Of a stretch of 64,000 nt of DNA, positions 14,886-23,852 are shown in pieces. The translations under genes were made by a program, and so were the position numbers. Source of the stretch: Myxococcus stipitatus (GTDB lineage: Bacteria; Myxococcota; Myxococcia; Myxococcales; Myxococcaceae); NCBI RefSeq assembly GCF_021412625.1, contig NZ_JAKCFI010000006.1, forward strand, positions 1-64,000. The letters run 5' to 3'. The first letter of the stretch is position 1, and each line of letters opens with the position of its first letter. The notes beneath the pieces were generated by a model. The model worked only from the letters and a program-made list of their open reading frames with translations. It searched no databases and had not been told where the DNA came from.

Positions 14886-16871
14886 ATGGGACTCCAGTCA
14901 GGTGTCGTGCTCCTCGAGATGGCCAGGGGAGTCTCCGTCCTTCAGACCCGCAAGGCGCTGATGGAGATTCGGGGGCTCCCCTTTCCTTTGCTCGTCTCCA
15001 TCCTCGGAGGCCTTGGCCGCGGAGGAAAGGCCGCGGTCGTCCGCGCGCTGGTGAAGGCGGGCGTCGACCCTGCTGGCGCCGAGGAGCTCGGCGCGCGGCT
15101 CGAGGAAGAAGGCGCGCTCGGGCAGCGTGCCCCGCGCTTGATGGACGAGAAGCCCCTCCGCAAGGCCCTGGGCATCACCGGCGCGCTGCGGCTGGGCCCC
15201 CTTCGCACGGTCGACCTCACTGAAAAGGCCGGCCCGCTCATCCAATTGAGTGCCACGCGTTGGCGAAGCGCCGGCCGTGACGTGTGCATCACCTGCGCCC
15301 TGCTCCGAGAGGTCCAGAGCGCGGATGCGCCAGATGAGGCGGCAACGGTGGCGAACGCGCTCCCTCGCCGCGCCGTGATTGCCCTGAGTGCCACGGAGGT
15401 GACGGCGCTCCGGGCTGCCCTGAAGCGGCTCCCTTCCGCTGCACGCGTCTGGACCGAGGGCGCCTTTGGACGCGCGAGCGCCAGGCGCACCCGGCCGCCG
15501 CCTGCGGCGGGCTGCGAGTGCGCCACGACCTCGAGTCCGACGAGTTCCCTCGGCGAGGTGGAGGGCTCGCGCGTGGCATGGGCCGCCCTGGGTCGCATCG
15601 GCGTCGCGACGCGCGAGACCACGGTCCGTGGCAGGCCAGGGGCTCCGCCCATCGTCACCCTGACCTGGGGCGCCGCCACACTTCGCACTCGGAAGCGAGG
15701 ACGTCCCCAGGTGTCAGGCCACCTCCTGGCCCAGGTAGGCGTCGGCGCGTCCCTGGAGGAGCGGAGGTTGACCGCGCGAGCGGAGGCCATCGAGCGCGCC
15801 TCGTCCCTCCTCCGCGCGCCCGACGTCCGCGCGACTCCGGCGCGGGCGCTCGAGGCCCCCTTCCTTCCCATGCGGCATTGGGCCCTCTACACGCCGGAGC
15901 AGTACGCGAGCCCGGGGTTCCCCTACGCGCCAGTCACCCAGGACACCCCCTTGGATTGGCTCTGGGCCACGGACGCGACCTCCGGCGAGCGCCTGCTCGT
16001 CCCAGCGGCCTTCACGACGTCCGAGCGGCTGGTGGGCCCGCGCTTCCTGTGCGCCACATCGAATGGCGTCGCGACCCATACGAGCGGGGACGCCGCGCTG
16101 CGGTCGGCGCTCCTGGAAGTCGTCGAACGCGATGCGCTCCAGCTCGCCTGGTACCGAGGACAGGGCGCGCGGCGCATCGACCCGTCCACGCTCCTCTTGG
16201 ATGAACGGGTGACACGCCACTTCGAGGAGTCCGGCTGGGCTCTCCACTTCGCGTACCTCCCCGGTCGCGCCGGCCTCCACGTCGTCGCGCTCATCGCGGA
16301 GGCGACAGGAGCGGGCGACTACCCCAAGGGAGGAACGCTCCTCGCCGCCGCCGCCGCGGGGGACGCGGCGGTCGCCGTGCAGCGAGCGGTCCGCGAGATG
16401 CGGATGGTGACCGAGGCGCTCTCCCTTCCCAAACAACTCACGATTGACCGCGAGGCGCTCCGGCGGCCCCCGGCCCTGGAGAACTACTGGCTCATCGACT
16501 CCCTCCTCGACATCACCTTGCTCTACCTCAACCCGGCGATGCGGAGCGCTGTCGACCTGTTCCTGGGAGGACCTCCCGTGGCGCTCCCGCGTGACCGGGT
16601 CCCCGACGCGGCAGGGGAGCTCATCACGCGGCTCCGCCAGGAGGGGCTGCGCACCCTCATCATCAACCTCACGATGGAGGCAGCGGCTCCGTTCCGGACC
16701 TACCAGGCGCTGGTCCTCGGGACGCAGCCGCTGGCGTTCTGTCCGGGCCTGTTGCGCCTCGGGAGCGGGCTGCTGCCACGCCGCCTCCCACCTCGGAACC
16801 CCACGCTCCCCACATCACCCTTCGAGCCCAGGCGCGGACAGATGAATCCCTACCTGCTTCCGTTGGCGTGA
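14886..16871 (+). CDS. YcaO-domain peptide-modifying enzyme with N-terminal leader-binding-like region
   Basis: A 661-residue protein, the length of fused cyclodehydratases. Residues about 1-80 (VVLLEMARGVSVLQ, then FPLLVSILGGL, ending ARLEEEGAL) have the strand-strand plus winged-helix pattern of a RiPP recognition element. Residues about 100-240 resemble a degenerate E1/ThiF-like partner domain with a CEC cluster. The YcaO domain covers about 250-650: ARAEAIERAS gives the ATP/Mg-binding E..E.R, SNGVATHTSGDAALRSALLE then VVERDA matches the second ATP-binding motif, and AVREMRMVTEA the third. An Asp stands where Glu is usual just after the THTSG segment. The C-terminus ends NPYLLPLA, Pro-rich like many YcaO tails. 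YcaO enzymes activate backbone amides with ATP to form azolines, thioamides or amidines. Adjacency to the small Ser-rich peptide makes that its likely substrate. Confidence 0.85.
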   Translation: MGLQSGVVLLEMARGVSVLQTRKALMEIRGLPFPLLVSILGGLGRGGKAAVVRALVKAGVDPAGAEELGARLEEEGALGQRAPRLMDEKPLRKALGITGALRLGPLRTVDLTEKAGPLIQLSATRWRSAGRDVCITCALLREVQSADAPDEAATVANALPRRAVIALSATEVTALRAALKRLPSAARVWTEGAFGRASARRTRPPPAAGCECATTSSPTSSLGEVEGSRVAWAALGRIGVATRETTVRGRPGAPPIVTLTWGAATLRTRKRGRPQVSGHLLAQVGVGASLEERRLTARAEAIERASSLLRAPDVRATPARALEAPFLPMRHWALYTPEQYASPGFPYAPVTQDTPLDWLWATDATSGERLLVPAAFTTSERLVGPRFLCATSNGVATHTSGDAALRSALLEVVERDALQLAWYRGQGARRIDPSTLLLDERVTRHFEESGWALHFAYLPGRAGLHVVALIAEATGAGDYPKGGTLLAAAAAGDAAVAVQRAVREMRMVTEALSLPKQLTIDREALRRPPALENYWLIDSLLDITLLYLNPAMRSAVDLFLGGPPVALPRDRVPDAAGELITRLRQEGLRTLIINLTMEAAAPFRTYQALVLGTQPLAFCPGLLRLGSGLLPRRLPPRNPTLPTSPFEPRRGQMNPYLLPLA

Positions 16872-16880
16872 GCCGGACCG

Positions 16881-18272
16881 ATGAGTGAACGCGTCATCAT
16901 CCTGGGAGCGGGCCTCGCGGGGCTGGCGGCGGCGCATGACCTCATCCTGGCGGGGCTGGACGTCGTCGTGCTCGAAGCGCGCTCCCGCGTGGGTGGACGG
17001 GTCCTGACACTGCGACAGCCCTTCGTGGACGGCATGTACGCCGAGGCGGGCGCGAAGTACGTCCTCGGCGAGCACTCGACGGTCCTCGGTTTCGTGAAGC
17101 GGCTCGGGCTGGAGCTCGACCCGCTGCCGGTTCCCAACCTGTCGGCCCTGCGACCCTTCCATCTCCAGGGACGCCGAATCCTGGCCCCCATCGGCGATGA
17201 CTCGGGCCTGCCGTACGTCATGCGCGCGGACGAGCAGCAGCTCGGCCTCGCGGGTCTCTATCGGCGGTACGTGTCCCCTCTCCTGGAAGATGTCGGTGAC
17301 CCCTTCCATGAGTCCTGGCCCACGGCCGCGGCGACCCGCCTCGATGGACTGACTGTTCGGGAAGCCCTCGCGGAACAGGGCGCATCCCCCGCGGCCATCG
17401 ACGCGGTGAGCCTGGGGCGGTTCGACCTCGTCGGCGACGGCGTCGACACCAGCTCGGCGCTCGCGGTGCTTCGAAGGGAGCTGCTGACCGTCGGCAAGGG
17501 AACCTCCGGCGTCTACACCTTGCGCGGAGGAAGCGACCGGCTTCCTACTGCGCTGGCGGGGGCGCTCGGCGGCAGAGTCCAGTTCGGCTGGGCAGCGACG
17601 CGTATCGAGCAGGAACACGGGAAGGTCCGCGTGTACTGCCGAGACACCCAGGGGGTGCACAGGTCATTCACGGCGGAGCGACTCGTGTGCGCCATTCCGT
17701 TCTCGGTCCTCCGCGACGTCGAGCTCGTCCCCGGCTTCTCGCCAAACAAGATGCGGGCGATCCGCGAACTCGAGCACACGTCCGTCGTGCGCACCTTCGT
17801 CCAATACCGGCGTCGCCTCTGGAGGGAGTGGGGATGGACGAATGGGTGGATGACGGACCTCCCCATCATGCACGTCCTCGACGCCGCGCCGACGCAGCCT
17901 CAGCTAGCGGGCATCCTCGAGGCGTACAGCGCCGGTTCGCGCGCCCGGGCGGCGGGGCGCCTGTCCGACGAGGAGCGCATCGCCATGACCCTGGCGGGAC
18001 TGGACCAGCTCGCGCCGGAGCTGGCCTCCGAGGTGCAGTGCGCAACCACCCACGCATGGAACCAGGACCCATGGGCGCGAGGCGCCTTCGCGTGGTTCCG
18101 ACCGAGGCAGCTCTCGCAGTGGGGACGAGCGCTCGCGACGCGAGAAGGACGGATTCACTTCGCCGGAGATCACACCTCGCCCATGCCCGGATGGATGGAG
18201 GGAGCGCTCTCCTCGGGCCGCCGCGCCGCTCTCGAAATCCTGTCGGCGGTCCGGACCGCCCGCTCCGCGTAG
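16881..18272 (+). CDS. Flavin-dependent amine oxidase-type oxidoreductase
   Basis: A 463-residue FAD enzyme of the monoamine oxidase/phytoene desaturase superfamily. It begins VIILGAGLAGLAAAHDLILA (GxGxxG dinucleotide fold) with LEARSRVGGRVLT completing the FAD motif. Near the C-terminus GRIHFAGDHTSPMPGWMEGA then LSSGRRAALEI is the canonical FAD-ribityl segment. There is no signal peptide. It starts 9 nt after the YcaO stop, so it is the third gene of the RiPP-like operon. The usual azoline dehydrogenase in such loci is an FMN nitroreductase-type enzyme, which is absent, so this oxidase may act on the modified peptide (azoline oxidation, C-terminal decarboxylation, or Lys/amine oxidation). 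A primary-metabolism role unrelated to the peptide is possible but less likely given the spacing. Confidence 0.85.
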   Translation: MSERVIILGAGLAGLAAAHDLILAGLDVVVLEARSRVGGRVLTLRQPFVDGMYAEAGAKYVLGEHSTVLGFVKRLGLELDPLPVPNLSALRPFHLQGRRILAPIGDDSGLPYVMRADEQQLGLAGLYRRYVSPLLEDVGDPFHESWPTAAATRLDGLTVREALAEQGASPAAIDAVSLGRFDLVGDGVDTSSALAVLRRELLTVGKGTSGVYTLRGGSDRLPTALAGALGGRVQFGWAATRIEQEHGKVRVYCRDTQGVHRSFTAERLVCAIPFSVLRDVELVPGFSPNKMRAIRELEHTSVVRTFVQYRRRLWREWGWTNGWMTDLPIMHVLDAAPTQPQLAGILEAYSAGSRARAAGRLSDEERIAMTLAGLDQLAPELASEVQCATTHAWNQDPWARGAFAWFRPRQLSQWGRALATREGRIHFAGDHTSPMPGWMEGALSSGRRAALEILSAVRTARSA

Positions 18273-18324
18273 AACCCGCCCCGGATTCAGGCCTTGGACT
18301 CAGCTTGCGTGACGTATCGGCCTG

Positions 18325-20043
18325 CTACTTCCCAATCGCGCCAAGGATGGACCGCACCTCCTTCGCCGACGCGCCGTCTGGCTGGAGCAACAGATACTTC
18401 CGATAGGCAGTCGCCGCCTCGGCGTTCTTCCCGATCGACTGAAGCGCCATGCCAAGCGACAGCCAGGCCCTGGCGCTCTCGGGATTCTCGCGGACGGCCT
18501 CCTGGAGCAACTTCGCGGCCTCGCGAAAGGCCCCTTCCGACTCGAAGCCGTTGACCAGCGCGATACCCAGCAGCTCCTTGACCTCCGTTGCCCCCGGCTT
18601 GAGCGCGAGCGCCTTCCGGAAAGACGCCTCAGCCGATTTGTATCGCGAACCGGTCATCACTCTTCGCCCCTCCTCGACGAGCGCCTCGAACTCACGGTCG
18701 AGCGGACTGCGCTCGGGGGGCGATGGCGGCGCCGCGGCTTCGGCGACGGTACGAGGACCGGACTTCACGGGGCCCCCTGCCTTGCCCCCTTGCTCCACCG
18801 TGGCGCTGGCTTCGGTCCGCGTGGGAACCATGGTGCTCGGCATGGGCGCTACCACGGCCTCGGGCTCGGACGGGATGACAGAGAAGGCCACTCCCGCGCC
18901 CACCAGTCCCGCGATTGCCGCGAGCCACGGCCAGCGCCGTGTCTCTCGCGAGCGCCCCACCGGTGCGGTCTCGGCATCAACCCGCGCTGAAACGGGCGCC
19001 GACACCATCGGCGGCTGTCGCGCGGTATTGATGGCCGGTGCCAGACGACCTCCCGACAGCTCCTCCAGGAACGCGGGAGGAATGTCCACCTTCGGGCCCT
19101 GCTTCCGCACTTCCTCCTCGAACAGGGACTGGACCAGCCACTCCACCGACCTGGGGCTGAAGCGGGGTGTCGCCGTATAGAGGGCTCTCGAGAGCGCATC
19201 CGCCAGCACCCCGGCCGACGCGCAGCGCGCCTCCTTGTCGAGGGTCAACGCGGAGCAGATGACGTTCTCCAGCTCGAGTGACAGCTCTGGACGCAGCTCT
19301 CGCGGCAGCGGGAACCCTCCCTCCTGGAGCTGACGCATGACCACGTAATCGGAGCCCTGGAAGGGAAGCCGTCCGCACAACAACTCGTAGAGCAGCACAC
19401 CCATCGCCCAGACGTCCGTCCGCGCATCCACCGGCTCTCCGCGCGCCTGCTCCGGGGAGAAATAGAGATACTTCCCCCGAACGACCCCCGGCTCGGTGTT
19501 GAAGGTCCGCAGCGCACGGGCCTTGGCGATACCGAAGTCGATCAGCTTGACCTGCCCCTCGTAGCCCACCAGGACATTGTCCGGGGAGATGTCCCGATGG
19601 ACGATGTCCAGGGGTGCCCCCCGCGCATCCGTCAACGTGTGGGCGTAGTGCAGCCCTCGGCAGACCTCCATGCAGATGAAGAGCGCCTGGGGAATCGGAA
19701 ACGCCTCCAGCCCCCGCTTCCGCATCCGCTGGTGGATGCGATGCAACGGCTGTCCTTCCACCAGCTCCATCGCCAGGAAATACGCGCCGTCGACCTGCCC
19801 GAAGTCCAGGACCTGGGCGATGTTGCCATGCGAGAGCGAAGCGGAGATGCGCGCCTCGCTGATGAACATCTGGACGAAGCGCTCGTCGTGGGCATGCTCC
19901 GGCAGCACCTTCTTGATGAGCACCGGGCGTCTGACGCCCGCCTCCCCGAGCAACCGGCCCCGCCAGGTCTCTGCCATGCCTCCGGCGTCCAACCTCGCCA
20001 GCAACTCATAGCGTCCCAGACGCTCCGGAGGGGAAGTGCCCAT
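18325..20043 (-). CDS. Membrane-anchored Ser/Thr protein kinase with C-terminal TPR-like repeats
   Basis: A 572-residue protein. The kinase domain (about 8-290) has the Gly-rich loop [19 protein letters not shown]-binding Lys in VLIKKVLPE, catalytic loop HRDISPDN, Mg-binding LIDFGIAKA and activation segment ending FSPEQARGE, all intact. A Pro/Ala-rich linker precedes one membrane segment, [20 protein letters not shown] (about 375-395). The outer-side region holds tandem TPR-like repeats ([17 protein letters not shown]..., [16 protein letters not shown]-type, [14 protein letters not shown]). HRDISPxN is the usual myxobacterial variant. The TPR part would sit in the periplasm and may sense protein partners. 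No cognate phosphatase is adjacent. It is convergent with the amine oxidase gene, 52 bp away. Confidence 0.92.
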   Translation of the reverse strand: MGTSPPERLGRYELLARLDAGGMAETWRGRLLGEAGVRRPVLIKKVLPEHAHDERFVQMFISEARISASLSHGNIAQVLDFGQVDGAYFLAMELVEGQPLHRIHQRMRKRGLEAFPIPQALFICMEVCRGLHYAHTLTDARGAPLDIVHRDISPDNVLVGYEGQVKLIDFGIAKARALRTFNTEPGVVRGKYLYFSPEQARGEPVDARTDVWAMGVLLYELLCGRLPFQGSDYVVMRQLQEGGFPLPRELRPELSLELENVICSALTLDKEARCASAGVLADALSRALYTATPRFSPRSVEWLVQSLFEEEVRKQGPKVDIPPAFLEELSGGRLAPAINTARQPPMVSAPVSARVDAETAPVGRSRETRRWPWLAAIAGLVGAGVAFSVIPSEPEAVVAPMPSTMVPTRTEASATVEQGGKAGGPVKSGPRTVAEAAAPPSPPERSPLDREFEALVEEGRRVMTGSRYKSAEASFRKALALKPGATEVKELLGIALVNGFESEGAFREAAKLLQEAVRENPESARAWLSLGMALQSIGKNAEAATAYRKYLLLQPDGASAKEVRSILGAIGK

Positions 20044-20207
20044 GGGGCCACAGAATAGACGTCCCAGCGCGGCCGGACCAACCCGCCCCTGTCATTCCAA
20101 GACAGACCAGGGGCCGCGTCAGCGCCGCCCTGAATCTCCGCGGGCGGCGCCCCGAGGCGCGCCAGCGTCGCGTCACTCAACCCTGACGCGACGTCCAGGC
20201 GGACGCG

Positions 20208-20465
20208 CTAGCAGTAGAACGCGTTCTCGCGGTAGGTCGACGTCCTGCCCCAGCTCACCCACGAACCACAGGAGCAACCGCGCTCGCCAATCACGAGGGA
20301 GAAGCTCGCGTCCTGGTAGTACACGACCAACGTGTCCGGGCTGTTGGAACAGTCAGGAATCGGCGCCTCTTGCGAGGTCAGCTCTTCCTCCTGCTCCATC
20401 GGCGCACCACATCCCACCAACATCGCTGCCATCGCAACCAGACCACCGACAATGCTCGCTCGCAT
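20208..20465 (-). CDS. Small Cys-containing lipoprotein
   Basis: An 85-residue secreted protein: signal peptide MRASIVGGLVAMAAMLVGC with a clean lipobox (LVGC), a Glu-rich spacer and a small domain (DCSNSPDTLVVYYQDASFS..., GERGCSCGSW) ending in Cys. Short lipoproteins of this type, with a YY.DA.. core and a CxC pair followed by an aromatic segment, recur in myxobacterial genomes; DUF6289-like is a memory-based suggestion. The open frame extends upstream to 20612 but only the ATG at 20465 gives a signal peptide. Function unknown. Confidence 0.75.
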   Translation of the reverse strand: MRASIVGGLVAMAAMLVGCGAPMEQEEELTSQEAPIPDCSNSPDTLVVYYQDASFSLVIGERGCSCGSWVSWGRTSTYRENAFYC

Positions 20466-20610
20466 ACGTCCCTCCGTCAGGATTGCGCCTGAAACGTTAT
20501 CAAAAACATGGACAAATAGAAATATCCGCAAATCACCAGTCTGGCGCTTCGCGGTGACGCGGCGCGGCCTCCTCTCACGCGAGAGGTGAAGTGGGTCTAC
20601 ACTGCCCCTC

Positions 20611-21732
20611 ATGCACCTGGAGAAGCGTCGTCAGTGGTCCGCGCTGGTGGTCCTGGGACTTGCCCTCGCTGGCGTGCCGGGCTGTTCGGATGAAGAGGAA
20701 GGGGTGGACGTCCCCAACCCGCTGACGAACCCCACGGAGGGTCCGCCCGCGGGGAACCCCAACGCGGAGGCCACCTGCCCTGTCCCCGCCGAGGCCGGGC
20801 TCGCGGACGTGTCCCGCCCCACGTCGGTCGTCGGGACGGGGACTCCGGCGAGCTGCACCTCCGACGCGTTCGTCCAGGCCGTGGCCAAGGGAGGCGTCAT
20901 CACCTTCGACTGCGGGCCGGAGCCGGTCACCATCACCCTCGACCGGACGGCGAAGATCTTCAACGACACGGGGCCGGAGATCGTCATCGACGGCAAGGGC
21001 CTGGTCACCCTCAGCGGCGCGGGGAAGCGCCGCATCCTCTACATGAACACCTGCGACCAGGCCCAGGTGTGGACCACGTCGCACTGCCAGGACCAGGACC
21101 ATCCCCGCCTCACGCTCCAGAACCTGACGTTCGTGGACGCCAACGCGAAATCGGAGACCGAGTTCGACGGCGGTGGCGCGGTCTGGGTGCGCGGCGGGCG
21201 CCTCAAGGTCATCAACTCGCGCTTCTTCAACAACGTCTGCGCCGACACCGGGCCCGACGTGGGCGGCGCGGCGCTGCGCGTCTTCGACCAGTACAAGGAC
21301 CTGCCCGTCTACGTGGTGAACACCACCTTCGGTGGCAAGCCCGGCTACGGCGGCGCCTGCTCCAACGGCGGCGGTATCAGCAGCATCGGCGTGTCGTGGA
21401 CCCTCCTCAACAGCCTCTTCTCCCACAACCGGTCCACCGGCCATGGCGCGAACCCCGCCCAGTCCGGCACACCGGGCGGAGGCAGCGGCGGCGCCATCTA
21501 CAACGACGGGAACACGATGACGCTGTCCCTGTGCGGAACCCGCATCGAGGACAACGAGGTCAACGCCCACGGCAGCGCCATCTTCTTCGTGAGCAACGAC
21601 CACACGGGAAGCATCCGCATCGACCGCTCCGTCATCCGCAACAACAAGGGCGGCTCCTGGTACCCGACGTACCCGCAGATCTCCAACCACGACGACACGC
21701 CCATCGAGGTCACGCAATCCACCATCGAGTGA
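20611..21732 (+). CDS. Right-handed beta-helix lipoprotein (polysaccharide lyase-like fold)
   Basis: A 373-residue protein. Signal WSALVVLGLALAGVPGC has a lipobox-like end, followed by an acidic linker. From residue about 80 it resembles outer-membrane proteins of the pectate-lyase-like/Pmp type: the coil-forming pattern VIDGKGLVTLSGAG, LTLQNLTFVDANA, GGRLKVINSRFFNN, YVVNTTFGG, WTLLNSLFSHN, MTLSLCGTRIEDNEV, IRIDRSVIRNNKGG repeats about every 25-30 residues with Asn ladders. No catalytic residues of a specific lyase family can be identified, so it may be a binding or surface protein. It is divergent from the small lipoprotein gene. Confidence 0.85.
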   Translation: MHLEKRRQWSALVVLGLALAGVPGCSDEEEGVDVPNPLTNPTEGPPAGNPNAEATCPVPAEAGLADVSRPTSVVGTGTPASCTSDAFVQAVAKGGVITFDCGPEPVTITLDRTAKIFNDTGPEIVIDGKGLVTLSGAGKRRILYMNTCDQAQVWTTSHCQDQDHPRLTLQNLTFVDANAKSETEFDGGGAVWVRGGRLKVINSRFFNNVCADTGPDVGGAALRVFDQYKDLPVYVVNTTFGGKPGYGGACSNGGGISSIGVSWTLLNSLFSHNRSTGHGANPAQSGTPGGGSGGAIYNDGNTMTLSLCGTRIEDNEVNAHGSAIFFVSNDHTGSIRIDRSVIRNNKGGSWYPTYPQISNHDDTPIEVTQSTIE

Positions 21733-21817
21733 CCGGTGGCGTCCAACGTGTCCTCGCGCTCTCCATCGAGGAGGGATGCCACGGTCGATTCCCACGCACG
21801 GAAGACCCAGGTCGACC

Positions 21818-22447
21818 TCACCCGCCCTCGCCCACCTTCTCCGTGGGCCACTTCGGCATCTTCACGAAGCCAGCAAGCGCCTCGACACGCTTCACCCACG
21901 CGGCCACGCTCGGGTAGTCCCCCAGCGGGACACCTCCCTGGTGCGAGAGGCTGACCAGCGGATAGCAGGCCACGTCCGCGAGCGTCGGACGCCCCAGCTC
22001 CAGCCAGCGCTCTCCCACCAGCCGCCCCTCCAGCACCTGCAAGGCCGAGCGCGCTCGCGCCTGCGCGGCGGCCAGGTCGCACGCCACGCCGAAGGCCACG
22101 TGGTTGCGCGCGTAGCCGATGCCGTTGTGCAGCTCGTTGGCATCCATGAACAACCACTGCAACACCCGCGACGCCTCCGCGGGCTCGCGCGGGAGCCACT
22201 CGGCATCGCGGTCATGGGTCCGCGCGAGGTAGTAGACGATGGCGTGGCTGTCTCGCAGCACCAGCTCCCCCTCCACCAGCACCGGCACCTGCCCGAGCGG
22301 ATTGAGCGCCAGGAAGTCGGGCCGTCGATGCTCGCCGGTGACCAGGCTCACCTCCTGCTCGCGGTACTCGAGCCCCAGCAAGGAGAGGAACAGGCGCACA
22401 CGGTGCGTATTGCCGGACAGGGGAAAGCCATAGAGGATGCGAGACAT
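21818..22447 (-). CDS. Glutathione S-transferase family protein
   Basis: A 209-residue protein. The N-terminal thioredoxin-like domain (LYGFPLSGNTHRVRLFLSLLG) carries the catalytic-position Ser in LSGN; FLALNPLGQVPVLVEGELVL contains the cis-Pro of the GSH site, and RDSHAIVYYLA the Ser that contacts the glutamyl group. The C-terminal domain is all-helical (GRPTLADVACYPLVSL, the conserved N-capping/hydrophobic staple region). It is probably a detoxifying transferase or reductase. It is divergent from an XRE regulator with a long palindrome between them, so that regulator probably controls it. Confidence 0.9.
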   Translation of the reverse strand: MSRILYGFPLSGNTHRVRLFLSLLGLEYREQEVSLVTGEHRRPDFLALNPLGQVPVLVEGELVLRDSHAIVYYLARTHDRDAEWLPREPAEASRVLQWLFMDANELHNGIGYARNHVAFGVACDLAAAQARARSALQVLEGRLVGERWLELGRPTLADVACYPLVSLSHQGGVPLGDYPSVAAWVKRVEALAGFVKMPKWPTEKVGEGG

Positions 22448-22498
22448 GGAGCCTCGTGATTCGAGTGTGGTGGGACTGTGGAGTCACCACGCAGGCGC

Positions 22499-22523
22499 GG
22501 CAACCACCTCCGAGGTAGTTGCC
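22499..22523. promoter_or_regulatory. 25-bp near-perfect palindrome between GST and XRE genes (operator)
   Basis: The left arm GGCAACCACCTC (22499-22510) and right arm GAGGTAGTTGCC (22512-22523) are complementary except for one position. It lies 52 bp from the GST start and 46 bp from the XRE start, in the only space available for both promoters. It is the likely binding site of the adjacent XRE regulator. Confidence 0.7.
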
Positions 22524-22568
22524 ACCCGCGTCGCCACCGCCCGGCGCCCGCGCCAGGAGCGGTGACCC

Positions 22569-23429
22569 ATGGCCTCGAGTCCGCCAGCGCTGTCACGGGT
22601 CCCCTCCGGCTCGGCCTTCGCCGCGCAGCTCAAGCACTGGCGACGAGCGCGCGGCCTCTCCCAGCTCGAGCTGGCCCTACGGTCCAGCGTCTCCCAGAAA
22701 CACATCAGCTACCTCGAGCTGGGACGGACCCGGCCCAGCCGCGACATGGTCCTGCTGCTCGCGCACGTGCTCGACCTGCCCCTGCACGAGCGCAACGTGC
22801 TGCTGGAGACGGCGGGCTTCACCGGGGTCTTCAGTCGGCCCACCCGGGACGACCCTTCGATGCGCTCCGTGGTCGAGGCCGTCGACGTCATGCTCGCCCA
22901 CCTCGAACCCAATCCCGCGTTCGTGGTCGACGGCGCCTGGGACATCGTCCGCTTCAACGCGGGCATGCGACGGCTCACCACGGCGTTGGCCTTCGCCCCG
23001 GCGCCGCTCCAGCGGGCGGTGGGCGAGGCACGCGCGCGCAACATGATGCGCCAGCTCTTCCACCCCGCCGGCCTGCGCGGCCGCATGGTGAACTGGACGG
23101 AGGTCGCGCCCCTGATGCTCGCGCACCTGCATCGACAGCATCAGAGCCGACCGAGCGAGGTGCTCGCGGACCTCTACGCGGAGCTGCTGAGCTATCCCGA
23201 CGTGTCGGCCCTGGCCGTGCCACCACCGGCCTCGACCCGCCTGCCACCCATCACGACCCTCGAGTACGCCCACGGGACGTTCCGGATCCGCCTGCTGTCG
23301 ATGTGCTCGACCTTCGGCAACCCGCAGGACCTCACCACCGACCCGCTGCGCATCGAATCCTTCTTCCCCGCGGACGACGACGCGCGACGGCGACTGGGCG
23401 AACTCGCGGACGCGGAGCCCAGACGATAG
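22569..23429 (+). CDS. XRE-family regulator with MmyB-like ligand-binding domain
   Basis: A 286-residue protein. The N-terminal HTH (residues about 15-70) reads LKHWRRARGLSQLELALRS then VSQKHISYLELGRTRPSRDM, a classical XRE helix-turn-helix. The rest matches the MmyB-like PAS-type ligand-binding domain of this actinobacterial/proteobacterial regulator family: NPAFVVDGAWDIVRFNAG, an Arg-rich middle (NMMRQLFHPAGLR) and ISTFGNPQDLTT-like STFGNPQDLTTDPLRIESFF at the end. Such regulators commonly sit beside the redox enzyme they control, here the divergent GST. AGGAG precedes the ATG by about 10 nt. Confidence 0.9.
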   Translation: MASSPPALSRVPSGSAFAAQLKHWRRARGLSQLELALRSSVSQKHISYLELGRTRPSRDMVLLLAHVLDLPLHERNVLLETAGFTGVFSRPTRDDPSMRSVVEAVDVMLAHLEPNPAFVVDGAWDIVRFNAGMRRLTTALAFAPAPLQRAVGEARARNMMRQLFHPAGLRGRMVNWTEVAPLMLAHLHRQHQSRPSEVLADLYAELLSYPDVSALAVPPPASTRLPPITTLEYAHGTFRIRLLSMCSTFGNPQDLTTDPLRIESFFPADDDARRRLGELADAEPRR

Positions 23430-23438
23430 GTCCCGGAC

Positions 23439-23852
23439 TCACCCCGCCGCCTGGGCCTTCGCGCGCTTGCGCGCGATGAGCTCTCGCGCGGCCTTCTCGC
23501 TCGACACGAACTCGACGTCTCCCTTCAACCGGCCCGTGTAGTACAGCCCGAACGCGACCACCTTGGCGCTCGCCATCTGGAGGCGGTTCGTCCCGACATA
23601 GACGACGCCACGCAGCCAGTCCGGATTGGACAGCTCGCTGAAGTGCTCCCGCGCCGGCTTGTCGATGGTGGACCCATCGATGTCCAGGGTGACGAACACG
23701 GGACCGTGGGTCGCCACGACCTCCTGCACGATGGCGAGCAGGCCCTTCGCGTCCTCCAGGCCCGTGGCGCCGTGGAAGTCGACGAACAAGATGTCGGGCT
23801 CCTCGAAGCGCGCCCGATGTGTTCCAAACGTCCATTCGCGTCGAATCGTCAT
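23439..23852 (-). CDS. STAS/SpoIIAA-like domain protein
   Basis: A 137-residue soluble protein. The pattern ILFVDFHGATGLEDAKGLLA, PVFVTLDIDGSTIDKPAREHF, GVVYVGTNRLQMASAKVVA fits the beta-alpha fold of SpoIIAA-like/STAS-type domains found in myxobacteria, which are thought to bind lipids or partner proteins. The Ser needed for anti-anti-sigma phosphorylation is not clearly present. Its start overlaps the stop of the upstream lipoprotein gene (ATGA at 23849-23852), so it is the second gene of a two-gene operon. It is convergent with the XRE regulator. Confidence 0.65.
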   Translation of the reverse strand: MTIRREWTFGTHRARFEEPDILFVDFHGATGLEDAKGLLAIVQEVVATHGPVFVTLDIDGSTIDKPAREHFSELSNPDWLRGVVYVGTNRLQMASAKVVAFGLYYTGRLKGDVEFVSSEKAARELIARKRAKAQAAG

